Positions 19,382 to 28,221 of a stretch of 46,679 nucleotides of DNA are shown here, piece by piece; position 1 is the first letter of the stretch, and every line of letters starts with the position of its first letter. This DNA comes from an uncultured Alphaproteobacteria bacterium (GTDB taxonomy: Bacteria > Pseudomonadota > Alphaproteobacteria > HIMB59 > GCA-002718135), in the NCBI GenBank assembly GCA_902560675.1, contig CACEMP010000011.1, forward strand, positions 1 to 46,679, in the 5' to 3' direction. The position numbers were made by a program, and so were the translations under genes. The notes beneath the pieces were generated by a model. That model had not been told where the DNA came from. It saw only the letters and a list, made by a program, of their open reading frames with translations, and searched no databases.

Positions 19382-21616
19382 ATGAATATAAAAAAAGTAG
19401 TAGTAATAGGATCTGGCACTATGGGCAGTGGAATTGCAGCCCAAATAGCAAATGCTAGTATTGATGTTACACTTCTAGACTTACCTTCGAAAGAGGGGTC
19501 TAGAAACCAAATTACAGAAAACGCTAAAGAAAGAATTAAAAAATCACGACCTCCACTTTTAGTAGAAAATAACAAAGCAGAATTAATTAAAGTTGGAAAT
19601 ATTGATGATGACTTTAATGAAGTTGCAGAAGCTGACTGGGTTGTGGAGGCTGTTGTTGAGAGAATAGATGTTAAACATAAAATTTATGATAAAATTCAGA
19701 CTACAAGAAAGAACAATTCAATAATTTCATCTAATACATCTACAATCCCATTAAAAATCTTATCAGCAAATATGTCAGATGAAATGAAAAAAAATTTTTG
19801 TATTACGCATTTTTTTAACCCAGTTCGTTATATGGCATTGCTTGAGATAGTAACTGAAGAAGTTAATGACATTGAAAAAATAAATTTATTAAAACAATTT
19901 TGTGATGAAAAACTTGGTAAAGGTGTAATTATTTGTAATGACACCCCAGGATTTATAGGAAACAGAATTGGAGTTTATGCAATGCAAGTTGCGATGACAG
20001 AAGCTTTTAAAATGAAGATATCTATAGAAGAAGCAGATGCTGTTTTTGGAAGACCTATGGGTATACCAAAGACTGGTATCTTTGGGTTGTACGATTTAAT
20101 TGGTATTGATTTGATGGCTGATGTTTTAAAAAGTTTTTTAAAAGAACTACCAAAAGATGATCCTTTCCACGAGGTTGCACAAGAAATTCCATTGGTCACA
20201 AAACTTATTCAAACTGGGTATACGGGAAGAAAAGGTAAAGGTGGTTTTTATAGAATAAATAAATCTAATGATAAAAAAATTCTTGAAGCTATTAATTTAG
20301 AAACTGGCGAGTATCACCCAAGTCAGAAAATTAATTTAGGTGTTGGGGATAAAATTGACATTAAAAAACTTATTCAAAGAAAAGACAAATATGGTGAATA
20401 TGCAAAATCAATTTTAACAAAAGTAATTAGGTATGCTGCATATTTAATCCCTGATGTATCATCAAAATATATAGATATAGATGATGCACTAAGATTAGGG
20501 TTTAATTGGACCCTTGGTCCTTTTGAAATGCTTTCAAATATTGATACAAAAAATTTTATTGTTCAAAATACTGATATTAACTTCTTTAAAGACTTAGAGG
20601 GAATTTTTGAATTTAACAAAAGACCTGGGTATTTAGATTCAAGTATTGATAATTTAAGATCGTTAAATTTACAAAAAACTTTTGAGAACCCTTCTGCTAA
20701 TGTTAAAAATGCTTCATCATATCAGGTTGTTGAATTTACTACTAAGGCTAACGCTTTAGATACTGACTCTATGTTAGCTTTAAAAGAGGCTGCTCAAAAT
20801 AATAAAAGCACAATTGTGATTAATGATGCAATGCAATTTTCTGCTGGTGTAAATTTAAATTATGTAATGGAATTTGCTAAAAATAATGAATGGTCTAAAA
20901 TTGAAAAATTTATAATTGATTTCCAACAAACTTGTAAAACAATAAAATATGCAGATAAGCCTTTTATTGCCGCGCCATCAGGACTTGCTATTGGTGGTGG
21001 TTTTGAAGTTGTATTACATTGTGATTATAACGTTGCTCATACAAATGTTGTTCTGGGACTAGTTGAATCTTTAGTTGGACTTATTCCTGCTGGTGGGGGT
21101 TGTAAGGAAATGTTGTGGCGCTGGTTACAAACCCCAGAAGGTAAAGAAAATTCTGAACATGCGTCTATGAAGGTTTTTGATCTTATTGGTTACGCCATTA
21201 CAGCTACTTCACCAAATGAAGCGCTGCCAAATCAATTCTTTTTAGAAAAAGATAAGGTAGTAATAAATAGAGACAGACAATTATCAACAGCTATCGATTT
21301 ATTAAATAATATTGAGGGAATATATGAAAAACCATCTCAACCTAAATTCAATTTAGGCGGTAGTGCTGTCAGAGATAAAATGTTTGAAAAACTTGAAGCA
21401 CTATATAATGAAAATAAAATTTTAGACCATGGATTAGAAGTAGGTAAGCAAATTGCCTTTGTGCTCAGTGGTGGAAATACAAATATTGATAATGAATTAA
21501 GTGAAGATGATCTCTATAATCTTGAATTAGAAGCTTTTATGAGACTTATCCAGATGCCTAAAACTCAAGAGCGAATAAAACATACGCTTGAAACTGGAAA
21601 ACCATTAGTAAATTAA
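19382..21616 (+). CDS. 3-hydroxyacyl-CoA dehydrogenase / enoyl-CoA hydratase fusion (FadN-like)
   Basis: A 744-residue beta-oxidation enzyme with the dehydrogenase first and the hydratase last, the reverse of FadB/FadJ and like Bacillus FadN. The NAD-binding motif VVIGSGTMGSGIAAQIA is at 7-23; THFFNPVRYMALLEIV and NDTPGFIGNRIG follow. The crotonase part is near residues 440-640: SGLAIGGGFEVVLHCD and VESLVGLIPAGGG keep both glutamates expected of a hydratase. It would hydrate enoyl-CoA and oxidise the 3-hydroxyacyl-CoA. The acyl-CoA synthetase gene begins 38 bp downstream in the same direction. Confidence 0.9.
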   Translation: MNIKKVVVIGSGTMGSGIAAQIANASIDVTLLDLPSKEGSRNQITENAKERIKKSRPPLLVENNKAELIKVGNIDDDFNEVAEADWVVEAVVERIDVKHKIYDKIQTTRKNNSIISSNTSTIPLKILSANMSDEMKKNFCITHFFNPVRYMALLEIVTEEVNDIEKINLLKQFCDEKLGKGVIICNDTPGFIGNRIGVYAMQVAMTEAFKMKISIEEADAVFGRPMGIPKTGIFGLYDLIGIDLMADVLKSFLKELPKDDPFHEVAQEIPLVTKLIQTGYTGRKGKGGFYRINKSNDKKILEAINLETGEYHPSQKINLGVGDKIDIKKLIQRKDKYGEYAKSILTKVIRYAAYLIPDVSSKYIDIDDALRLGFNWTLGPFEMLSNIDTKNFIVQNTDINFFKDLEGIFEFNKRPGYLDSSIDNLRSLNLQKTFENPSANVKNASSYQVVEFTTKANALDTDSMLALKEAAQNNKSTIVINDAMQFSAGVNLNYVMEFAKNNEWSKIEKFIIDFQQTCKTIKYADKPFIAAPSGLAIGGGFEVVLHCDYNVAHTNVVLGLVESLVGLIPAGGGCKEMLWRWLQTPEGKENSEHASMKVFDLIGYAITATSPNEALPNQFFLEKDKVVINRDRQLSTAIDLLNNIEGIYEKPSQPKFNLGGSAVRDKMFEKLEALYNENKILDHGLEVGKQIAFVLSGGNTNIDNELSEDDLYNLELEAFMRLIQMPKTQERIKHTLETGKPLVN

Positions 21617-21654
21617 ATTAATTTCTTGTAGTATTTGATCCTTATAGGAGACTG

Positions 21655-23286
21655 ATGAGTAATTTTGATACAAACTTAGATAAAAATTCAGCCAATTTTA
21701 TTCCATTATCACCATTAAGTTTTATAACCCGTGTAAAAGATATTTACCCAAATTATGACTCTTTAGTTTACGGAAATAGAAGTTATACTTGGCTTGAAAC
21801 ATATAATCGATGTACCAAGTTTGCTAGTGCTTTAGCAAAAAAGGGAATTACAAAAGGAAGTACAGTTTCAATAATAGCTGCAAATACTCCGGAATTATTT
21901 GAAGCACATTATTCTATCCCAATGACTGGTGGTGTTATTAATACAATCAACACCAGACTTGATGCAGAAACAATTGCATATATTTTAGATCATAGTGATG
22001 CAAAACTTCTTATAACTGATACTCAATTTTCACCTACAATGAAAAAAGCTTTACAAATATATGGGAAGAATATTCCTATTATTGATATTCATGATGACCA
22101 AGCAGTTTTAAAAGATGGTGAAGGTGAAAAAATTGGAGAAATGACATATGAAGAATTTTTACAAACGGGTGAAGACAATTATAATTGGTCTTTACCTGAA
22201 GATGAATGGCAAGCAATCTCACTAAGTTATACATCAGGCACAACTGGTAAACCAAAAGGTGTTGTGTATCACCACCGTGGATCATATTTAATGTCTACAG
22301 GAAGTGTTACAGCATGGAACATGCCTAATAAATTAACATTTCTTTATACAGTTCCAATGTTCCACTGTAACGGATGGGGTTACCCTTGGACAGCTGCTTT
22401 AATACATGCAAAGATTGTTTGCTGCAGGTACATTGTTGCAAAAGATATCTACAATTTAATAGATAAATACAAAGTAACTCATTTTGGAGGTGCTCCTATA
22501 GTTTTGAGTTTAATTGCCAATGCTGATGAAAAAGATAAAAAAGAAATAAATCATAAAGTATATGTACTTACTGCAGGAGCCCCACCAACGAGTGCAATTC
22601 TTGAAAAAATGGATAACTTAGGTTTTGAAGTTATGCATGTATACGGATTAACCGAAACATATGGCCATATTCTTCAATGTGCTTGGAATGAAGAATGGGA
22701 ATCACAATCAAAATCTGAAAAAGCCGATATTAAAGCAAGACAAGGTGTTCGTTATCCAAATACAGAAGAAGTATGTGTTGCAGATCCTGAAACATATGAA
22801 AAAGTTCCAATGGATGGAGAAACCATGGGAGAAATTTTGATTCGAGGTAATGTTGTTATGAAAGGATATTACAAGAATAAAGAGGCTACTGAAACATCAA
22901 TGAAAAAAGGATGGTTTCATTCTGGAGATTTAGCTGTTGTTTACCCCGATGGATATATTCAAATAAAAGATAGATCAAAAGATATTATTATTTCTGGTGG
23001 AGAAAATATTTCATCAGTGGAAGTTGAAAATGTTGTTGCAAAACATCCAGCCGTTTCCTTGGTTGCAGTAGTCGCGAAACCAGATGAGAAATGGGGTGAA
23101 ACTCCATGTGCTTTTGTAGAATTAGCACCTGGAAAAAATGTCACAGAAGATGAAATAATTCAGTTTTGTAAAGAAAATATGGCTGGATTTAAAAGACCAA
23201 AGCATGTAATCTTTGGTGAATTACCAAAAACATCAACTGGGAAGATACAAAAGTTTGAATTAAGAACAAAAGCAAAGGAGTTATAA
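21655..23286 (+). CDS. AMP-forming acyl-CoA synthetase (DmdB-like / medium-chain)
   Basis: A 543-residue adenylate-forming ligase that activates a carboxylic acid with ATP and CoA. Motif SYTSGTTGKPKGVVYHH starts at residue 191, YGLTETYG and GWFHSGDLAVVYPDGYIQIKDR follow, and the A10 lysine is Lys530 in TSTGKIQKFELR. The N-terminal NTINTRLDAETIAYILDHSDAKLLITD is of the type found in methylmercaptopropionate-CoA ligases (DmdB) and related medium-chain synthetases; the true substrate cannot be read from sequence. A good ribosome site (TAGGAGA) precedes the ATG. It is followed without a gap by a PLP sulfur enzyme. Confidence 0.88.
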   Translation: MSNFDTNLDKNSANFIPLSPLSFITRVKDIYPNYDSLVYGNRSYTWLETYNRCTKFASALAKKGITKGSTVSIIAANTPELFEAHYSIPMTGGVINTINTRLDAETIAYILDHSDAKLLITDTQFSPTMKKALQIYGKNIPIIDIHDDQAVLKDGEGEKIGEMTYEEFLQTGEDNYNWSLPEDEWQAISLSYTSGTTGKPKGVVYHHRGSYLMSTGSVTAWNMPNKLTFLYTVPMFHCNGWGYPWTAALIHAKIVCCRYIVAKDIYNLIDKYKVTHFGGAPIVLSLIANADEKDKKEINHKVYVLTAGAPPTSAILEKMDNLGFEVMHVYGLTETYGHILQCAWNEEWESQSKSEKADIKARQGVRYPNTEEVCVADPETYEKVPMDGETMGEILIRGNVVMKGYYKNKEATETSMKKGWFHSGDLAVVYPDGYIQIKDRSKDIIISGGENISSVEVENVVAKHPAVSLVAVVAKPDEKWGETPCAFVELAPGKNVTEDEIIQFCKENMAGFKRPKHVIFGELPKTSTGKIQKFELRTKAKEL

Positions 23287-24597
23287 ATGGATCCAAAAAC
23301 TTATAAATTTGACACACTAAGTCTACATGCTGGTTATCAACCAAGTAAAAACGCTGGCTCAAGACAAGTACCAATTTATCAAACAACTTCATATATGTTT
23401 GATGATGTTGATCATGCGGCAGCACTTTTTAATTTAGAAAGAGGTGGTCATATTTATAGTCGTATGTCTAATCCAACAGTTCAGGTTTTAGAAGAAAGAG
23501 TTTGTGCACTTGAAGGAGGAACAGCTGCTCTTGCAACTGCATCTGGAATGAGTGCAATATTTTTAACTATTATGACTCTTTGTAATGCTGGTGATCACAT
23601 GGTTGTTTCTTCTCAGCTTTACGGTGGAACAGTAAATTTATTTAGACTAACACTTCCAAAATTTGGTATTAAAACAACTTTTGTAAAACCTAGAGATACA
23701 GAAGGTTTTAAAAAAGCTATTCAGCCAAATACTAAAGGTATTTTTGGTGAGCTTGTTGGTAATCCAGGTAATGAATTAATGAACATGCCTGAAGTTTCTA
23801 AAATAGCAAAAGAAGCAGGTATCCCACTAATAATTGATAGTACTTATCAAACTCCTTATTTGTGTAGACCTTTTGAACACGGAGCTGACCTTGTTGTACA
23901 CTCACTAACTAAATGGATGAGTGGTAATGGTTCTTCTATGGCAGGTATATTAGTAGAAGGTGGAACTTTTGATTGGATGCAAAATGATAAATTTCCTTCA
24001 ATGACAGAACCCTACGAAGGCTATCATGGATTATCATTTGCAGAAGAATTTGGCCCAACAGCTTTTACAATGATGGCAAGAGCTGAGGGGATGAGAGATA
24101 TGGGGCCATGTTTAGCACCACAAAATGCATGGAATATCTTACATGGTATAGAAACTCTTTCACTTCGTATGGAAAAACACTGTTCTAATGCTTTAAAAAT
24201 GGTTGAGTATTTATCAAATCATGAGAGTGTTGCTTGGGTTTCTCACGCTAGTGCCCCTGGTCATCCAGATAAGGAACTTGCAGAAAAAATCTTACCTAAA
24301 GGAACCGGATCTATGATTGCTTTTGGAATAAAAGGTGGCAAAGAAGCTGGTGCAGCATTTATTAATAACGTTAAACTTGCATCACATTTAGCTAATGTGG
24401 GTGATGCTAGAACGCTAGTTATACATCCAGCATCTGCAACTCATTCTCAAATGGATGAGGCTACTCTAAAATTTGCAGGATTATCTCATGATATGATCAG
24501 ACTTTCTGTTGGTTTAGAAGACTTTGAAGATATCGTAAATGATTTTGAAGATGGATTTAGAGCAGCAAAAAAACCACGTTTAGTTGCGAACAAATAA
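23287..24597 (+). CDS. O-acetylhomoserine sulfhydrylase / Cys-Met metabolism PLP enzyme
   Basis: This 436-residue enzyme of the Cys/Met metabolism family (MetY/MetB/MGL fold) has the N-terminal LHAGYQPSKNAGSRQVPIYQ and YSRMSNPTVQVLEERVCALE, the PLP lysine Lys209 in DLVVHSLTKWMSGNG, and a long loop rich in glycine as in MetY. The expected reaction is O-acetylhomoserine plus sulfide (or methanethiol) to homocysteine (or methionine). Its context with an acyl-CoA ligase and a hydrolase is unusual for metY, and gamma-lyase or related activity is possible. The start has a strong AAGGAG site. Confidence 0.85.
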   Translation: MDPKTYKFDTLSLHAGYQPSKNAGSRQVPIYQTTSYMFDDVDHAAALFNLERGGHIYSRMSNPTVQVLEERVCALEGGTAALATASGMSAIFLTIMTLCNAGDHMVVSSQLYGGTVNLFRLTLPKFGIKTTFVKPRDTEGFKKAIQPNTKGIFGELVGNPGNELMNMPEVSKIAKEAGIPLIIDSTYQTPYLCRPFEHGADLVVHSLTKWMSGNGSSMAGILVEGGTFDWMQNDKFPSMTEPYEGYHGLSFAEEFGPTAFTMMARAEGMRDMGPCLAPQNAWNILHGIETLSLRMEKHCSNALKMVEYLSNHESVAWVSHASAPGHPDKELAEKILPKGTGSMIAFGIKGGKEAGAAFINNVKLASHLANVGDARTLVIHPASATHSQMDEATLKFAGLSHDMIRLSVGLEDFEDIVNDFEDGFRAAKKPRLVANK

Positions 24598-25416
24598 ATG
24601 AAATTCAAAGTTCGAGGAATTGATACGTTTGCCTCCACAGGAGGCAGACCCTTTGACAAAAATAAACCTCTAATCGTTTTTGTTCACGGTAGTGGTTTGA
24701 GTCATATGGTCTGGGTTCTTCAAACACGTTATTTTGCATTTCGTGGATATAGTGTTTTAGCAGTTGATTTACCAGGTCATGGCTTATCATCTGGAGAAAG
24801 TTTAAAAACAATTGAGGAAATGGGTAATTGGATTGGGGATGTAATAGAAGCGGTTGGTTGTAAGCAAGCTTCACTTGTAGGACATTCTCAAGGCTGTCTT
24901 GTAACTATGGAATGTGTTCAGCAACATCCTGAAAAAATAAAAACATTAACGCTTATGGGAGGCGCATCTGCAATTCCTATGAATCCAGAATTACTAAGTT
25001 TAGCGGAAGAAAGTAATCCTAAGGCAGTTGATCTAATGATGGATTTTGCTCATGGACCAGCAGGACATTTTGGAGGCCATCCAGTTCCCGGGCTTTATCA
25101 TCTTAATGTCGGATCAATGTTGGTTCAAAATAAAGAGATTAAAGATACATTGGGTGTCGACTTTAGAGCGTGTGATAATTACAAATCTGGACCAGAGACT
25201 GCAAAAAAATTAAATTTGCCGACTATTTCAATATTAGGCGCACAAGATAGAATGTGTCGATTGAAAGATGGAAAGAAACTTGCTGAAATGATTAAAGGCT
25301 CTGAAGTACATATTATTGAAAATTGTGGTCACATGATGCTTTTGGAAGAGGCAGATCAAACTTTAGAAATACTTAAGAAATTTATTCTTGAGAAAGATCC
25401 TATTAACCCACAATAG
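24598..25416 (+). CDS. Alpha/beta-fold hydrolase
   Basis: A 272-residue alpha/beta hydrolase with the oxyanion HGSG (30-33), DLPGHGLSSG, the nucleophile elbow GHSQG (Ser97), an acid candidate in GAQDRMCRLKDG and the catalytic histidine in NCGHMMLLE. There is no signal peptide, so it is cytoplasmic. The ATG follows the stop of the sulfhydrylase gene directly, so it is translationally linked to it. A thioesterase or esterase role in the same catabolic route is likely but the substrate is unknown. It converges on a small gene two bases away. Confidence 0.85.
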   Translation: MKFKVRGIDTFASTGGRPFDKNKPLIVFVHGSGLSHMVWVLQTRYFAFRGYSVLAVDLPGHGLSSGESLKTIEEMGNWIGDVIEAVGCKQASLVGHSQGCLVTMECVQQHPEKIKTLTLMGGASAIPMNPELLSLAEESNPKAVDLMMDFAHGPAGHFGGHPVPGLYHLNVGSMLVQNKEIKDTLGVDFRACDNYKSGPETAKKLNLPTISILGAQDRMCRLKDGKKLAEMIKGSEVHIIENCGHMMLLEEADQTLEILKKFILEKDPINPQ

Positions 25417-25418
25417 TC

Positions 25419-25601
25419 TTATTTTTTTTCTTCACCATCAGGTCTTGTGAGCTCTTCTAATTTTCTCATTTCTTCTTCTTGCTTAAGACGTTCTTGTTCT
25501 TCACGCTTTTTTTTACGCTCTTCAGCTTTCATTTTAAGCTTAAGTTCTTTTTGCATTTTGCGGTCTCCCGCCTTTGATTTGTGATTAAAATGAATACCCA
25601 T
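25419..25601 (-). CDS. Small, highly charged hypothetical protein
   Basis: A 60-residue reading frame with an extreme Lys/Glu/Arg content. After MGIHFNHKSKAGDRKMQ it becomes one long predicted helix or coiled coil of alternating basic and acidic residues, ending in GEEKK. I do not recognise the family. Its bias differs from a random frame in this AT-rich DNA and it fills an otherwise empty gap between two clear genes, which supports it being real. It lies just upstream of and opposite to the hydrolase stop. Confidence 0.5.
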   Translation of the reverse strand: MGIHFNHKSKAGDRKMQKELKLKMKAEERKKKREEQERLKQEEEMRKLEELTRPDGEEKK

Positions 25602-25656
25602 AATAAAGTTTTGACTTTATACTAAATAATTAATTTTTTTTCTAGTCTCTTAATTA

Positions 25657-25851
25657 CTAATTTCTAGCCAACCAAATAATAAGTACAAAAACAAGGATAG
25701 CTATAGCTTGGAATAAAACTCTTAATCTCATTAATTTATTACTGTGATTTTTATTTAATTTACCGTTAACTGCCATTGCAATGACACCAATTATAACCAC
25801 TGCTAGAGTAGCTGCCATAAATAGAATAAGGATTATTTGCATTGTACCCAT
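25657..25851 (-). CDS. HIG1-domain twin-transmembrane protein
   Basis: A 64-residue protein with two transmembrane helices (about 5-27 and 44-62) joined by a short basic loop. The loop and start of helix two read SNKLMRLRVLFQAIAI, which fits the HIG1 (hypoxia-induced gene 1) pattern of small alphaproteobacterial and mitochondrial membrane proteins that associate with cytochrome c oxidase. It is divergent from the carboxylesterase gene. The family call rests on the size, the two helices and the R-x-x-x-Q loop. Confidence 0.65.
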   Translation of the reverse strand: MGTMQIILILFMAATLAVVIIGVIAMAVNGKLNKNHSNKLMRLRVLFQAIAILVFVLIIWLARN

Positions 25852-25910
25852 ATATATAACTTATATAAAACTTTTCTTGATTGAAGCAAGAATTCATACA
25901 TAAGACTTTT

Positions 25911-26585
25911 ATGGATAATATTTTATCAGGCCCTGCAATTTCTAAACACGACAATCCTACAAAATTAATGGTAATGCTGCATGGATATGGTGATAATGCT
26001 GCAAATTTTGTACATTTAGCTGAGCCTCTAGATGTAGATGAGTGGGGAATGCATTATATTGCATTAAATGCTCCGAGTATTATGCCAGGAAATCCAATGG
26101 GCTACCAATGGTTCGATCTTTATATTAATGGAGTTTACATATCTGATTTGGGTCCAAAAGAATATGATATGATAAATAAAATTATTCAAGAGAATGTAAT
26201 AAAAATCAATAATACAATTTCATTAATTTTAAAAAATTTGAAATTGGAAATGAAAGATTGTTTTGTGATGGGATTTTCACAGGGCGGTATAATGGCTTTT
26301 GAATTAGGAAGGTCGATCAAATCTAAATTAGGTGGAATAGGAATTATATCATCAAGAATAATAAAAAAAGATGAGACTCCAAATCCCATTTTTCAAAAAA
26401 CACCAATTTTTATATCTCATGGTGCCCAGGATGATGTACTGCCAATATCAAATTTCAATCAGTCTATAGATATTTTAAAAAAGAATAAGTATAATTTTGA
26501 GTCACATCTCATTGAAAAAGATACACACACAATGTCACAAGATACAATCAAATTATTTCAAGATTTTATAAAAAAAAATATTTAA
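25911..26585 (+). CDS. Phospholipase/carboxylesterase family alpha/beta hydrolase
   Basis: A 224-residue serine esterase of the carboxylesterase 2 type (EstB/acyl-protein thioesterase-like). LMVMLHGYGDNAANFVHLA sets the oxyanion region, FVMGFSQGGIMAFEL carries the nucleophile Ser123, and the acid and histidine are in SHGAQDDVLPI and EKDTHTMSQ. I chose the ATG at 25911, which places LSGPAI at the N-terminus as usual for the family; an in-frame TTG at 25881 would add ten residues. It is cytoplasmic with no signal peptide. Confidence 0.85.
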   Translation: MDNILSGPAISKHDNPTKLMVMLHGYGDNAANFVHLAEPLDVDEWGMHYIALNAPSIMPGNPMGYQWFDLYINGVYISDLGPKEYDMINKIIQENVIKINNTISLILKNLKLEMKDCFVMGFSQGGIMAFELGRSIKSKLGGIGIISSRIIKKDETPNPIFQKTPIFISHGAQDDVLPISNFNQSIDILKKNKYNFESHLIEKDTHTMSQDTIKLFQDFIKKNI

Positions 26586-26649
26586 AGTAATCGAATCATA
26601 ATAATATAGTACTATCTTAATTGTATGAAATTAGTTAATAGTAATTAAT

Positions 26650-27204
26650 ATGGGTACGATCCAAAATCCAGCTCTTGTTCTAAATGCTGATTTTCGGCCA
26701 CTATCATACTATCCACTTTCATTATACTCTTGGCAGGATGCTATCAAAGCAGTTTTCTTAGAAAGGGTTTCTGTCATTGAAAGTTATAAACAAGAGGTTC
26801 ATTCACCAAATTTAACTTTTAAGCTTCCAAGTGTAATTGCATTAAAAGATTATGTAACCCCTCAAAGAAAACCGGCATTTACAAGATTCAATGTTTTTTT
26901 AAGAGACAATTTTACTTGTCAGTATTGCACCATTCGCTTTCCTGCAAACGAATTAACTTTTGATCATTTAGTTCCAAAGTGTTTAAATGGTAAAACAACT
27001 TGGGAAAATGTTGTTTCGGCTTGTACATCATGTAATTTAAAAAAAGGTAGAAAATTGATTCAAAACACAGAAATGAAATTATTTAAAAAGCCATTAAGAC
27101 CATCCTCGATACAACTACAAAATAATGGTAGAAATTTTCCACCAAATTTTCTTCACGAAACTTGGAGGGATTATTTATATTGGGATACAGAATTAGAAAA
27201 CTAA
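26650..27204 (+). CDS. HNH endonuclease family protein
   Basis: A 184-residue protein with an HNH domain: a CQYC pair (C-x2-C), LTFDHLVPKCLNGKTTWENVVSACTSCN with the catalytic D-H and central asparagine, and the second CTSC pair that completes a zinc site. The N-terminal ALVLNADFRPLSYYPLSLYSWQDAI is conserved in chromosomal HNH proteins of alphaproteobacteria, usually stand-alone housekeeping genes rather than phage or homing nucleases. Its biological role is not known. It converges on the coq7-like gene with a 4-bp overlap. Confidence 0.88.
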   Translation: MGTIQNPALVLNADFRPLSYYPLSLYSWQDAIKAVFLERVSVIESYKQEVHSPNLTFKLPSVIALKDYVTPQRKPAFTRFNVFLRDNFTCQYCTIRFPANELTFDHLVPKCLNGKTTWENVVSACTSCNLKKGRKLIQNTEMKLFKKPLRPSSIQLQNNGRNFPPNFLHETWRDYLYWDTELEN

Positions 27205-27758
27205 ACTTTTTTTGATATAGCAATTGCTGTTTTACAACCTAATTCTATAATTTTAGACATAATTTTGTAGCCAGGAGTACTTTCAGCATCATGTTCAATC
27301 CCAATATCATGATGTTCCAGTTCATCATCTCTAAATTTGGATATTGTTTTTTTTAGATCTTTATGATCATCCTCTAAAAGTTCTAATTGTTCCTGATAAT
27401 GATCACCGATTACTTTTTCAACTGCAACAGTACAAGCCATTGCGGCTTTTTCACCTAATAGTGCAGTTGATGCCCCTAAAGCATAACCAGCAATATTCCA
27501 AACTGGTAAAAGAGCCGTTGGCCTCACTCTATGTTCTAATATAAGCTCGTTGAATTTATCAATATGCTCTTGTTCTTGCTCTGCCATATGAAGTATTGTT
27601 TTTCCAATTTTTGAGTTTTTTCCAAATACTGCTATTTGCCCATCATAAATTCTTGTCGCACCATACTCTCCAGCATGATCAACTCTGATTATTTCCTCTA
27701 AAACTTGACGTTGAGTTTTTTTTTTATTTTTTCTAATATTTTTTTTCTTTGTTGTCAT
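27201..27758 (-). CDS. coq7: COQ7-type demethoxyubiquinone hydroxylase
   Basis: This di-iron monooxygenase hydroxylates demethoxyubiquinone in ubiquinone synthesis. The carboxylate/histidine ligands are visible: DHAGEYGATRIYDGQ, EQEHIDKFNEL, EKVIGDHYQEQL and DDELEHHDIG. The protein is 185 residues from the ATG at 27758, after a lysine-rich N-terminus; an ATG at 27779 would add seven residues. It overlaps the end of dsbB by about 26 bp. A COQ7 enzyme is typical of alphaproteobacteria and supports the taxonomic reading. Confidence 0.92.
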   Translation of the reverse strand: MTTKKKNIRKNKKKTQRQVLEEIIRVDHAGEYGATRIYDGQIAVFGKNSKIGKTILHMAEQEQEHIDKFNELILEHRVRPTALLPVWNIAGYALGASTALLGEKAAMACTVAVEKVIGDHYQEQLELLEDDHKDLKKTISKFRDDELEHHDIGIEHDAESTPGYKIMSKIIELGCKTAIAISKKV

Positions 27759-28221
27759 AATTATAGATATATAGTGCATTTAAAATGAAAATAAACAACA
27801 TCACAATAGTGTTAATTGAAGCGGCAGAGAAACCAAATAAACTCCATATCACTTCATCGCAGCTAATTATTTGTTGATTAAAAATTTGCTCTTTCAAGTC
27901 ATTTTTGTTTTCAGATATCGAAAGGTTTACTGAACAGCCTGCGGGCCCTTTAAGTAGTTTATTTTCAACGCCAACATGCCATACAGAATAAAAAATTCCA
28001 TAAACTGTACCTAGCTGAATTAAAAAGGATAAATAGTATCTTAAATGGTATGATATAAATAAACCAATAAATGATATTAGAATAAAAAAATAATATGGAT
28101 GTCGTTGTTTAAGACATAATGTACATGGTTGTAAATTAAAATAATTTTCAGCAATCAAGGCTAAAGATATAGAAAAAATACTTATTGCAAGTAGGATAAC
28201 ATACCAGTTTTTAAAAATCAT
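27733..28221 (-). CDS. dsbB: Disulfide bond formation protein B family
   Basis: A 162-residue inner-membrane protein with four predicted helices. The quinone-reactive pair is C33/C36 in LQPCTLCLKQRHPYY, and a second periplasmic pair is formed by the cysteines in GPAGCSVNLS and IISCDEV. It would reoxidise a DsbA-type oxidase and pass electrons to ubiquinone, and it is followed by a ubiquinone-synthesis gene. Its start overlaps the DedA-family stop by 4 bp. No dsbA is in the window. Confidence 0.88.
   Translation of the reverse strand: MIFKNWYVILLAISIFSISLALIAENYFNLQPCTLCLKQRHPYYFFILISFIGLFISYHLRYYLSFLIQLGTVYGIFYSVWHVGVENKLLKGPAGCSVNLSISENKNDLKEQIFNQQIISCDEVIWSLFGFSAASINTIVMLFIFILNALYIYNYDNKEKKY

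Noticed and set aside
26650-27204. HNH protein as a homing or phage nuclease
   Set aside because: It is not inside another gene or intron, has no mobile-element neighbours, and its N-terminal region resembles chromosomal HNH proteins.
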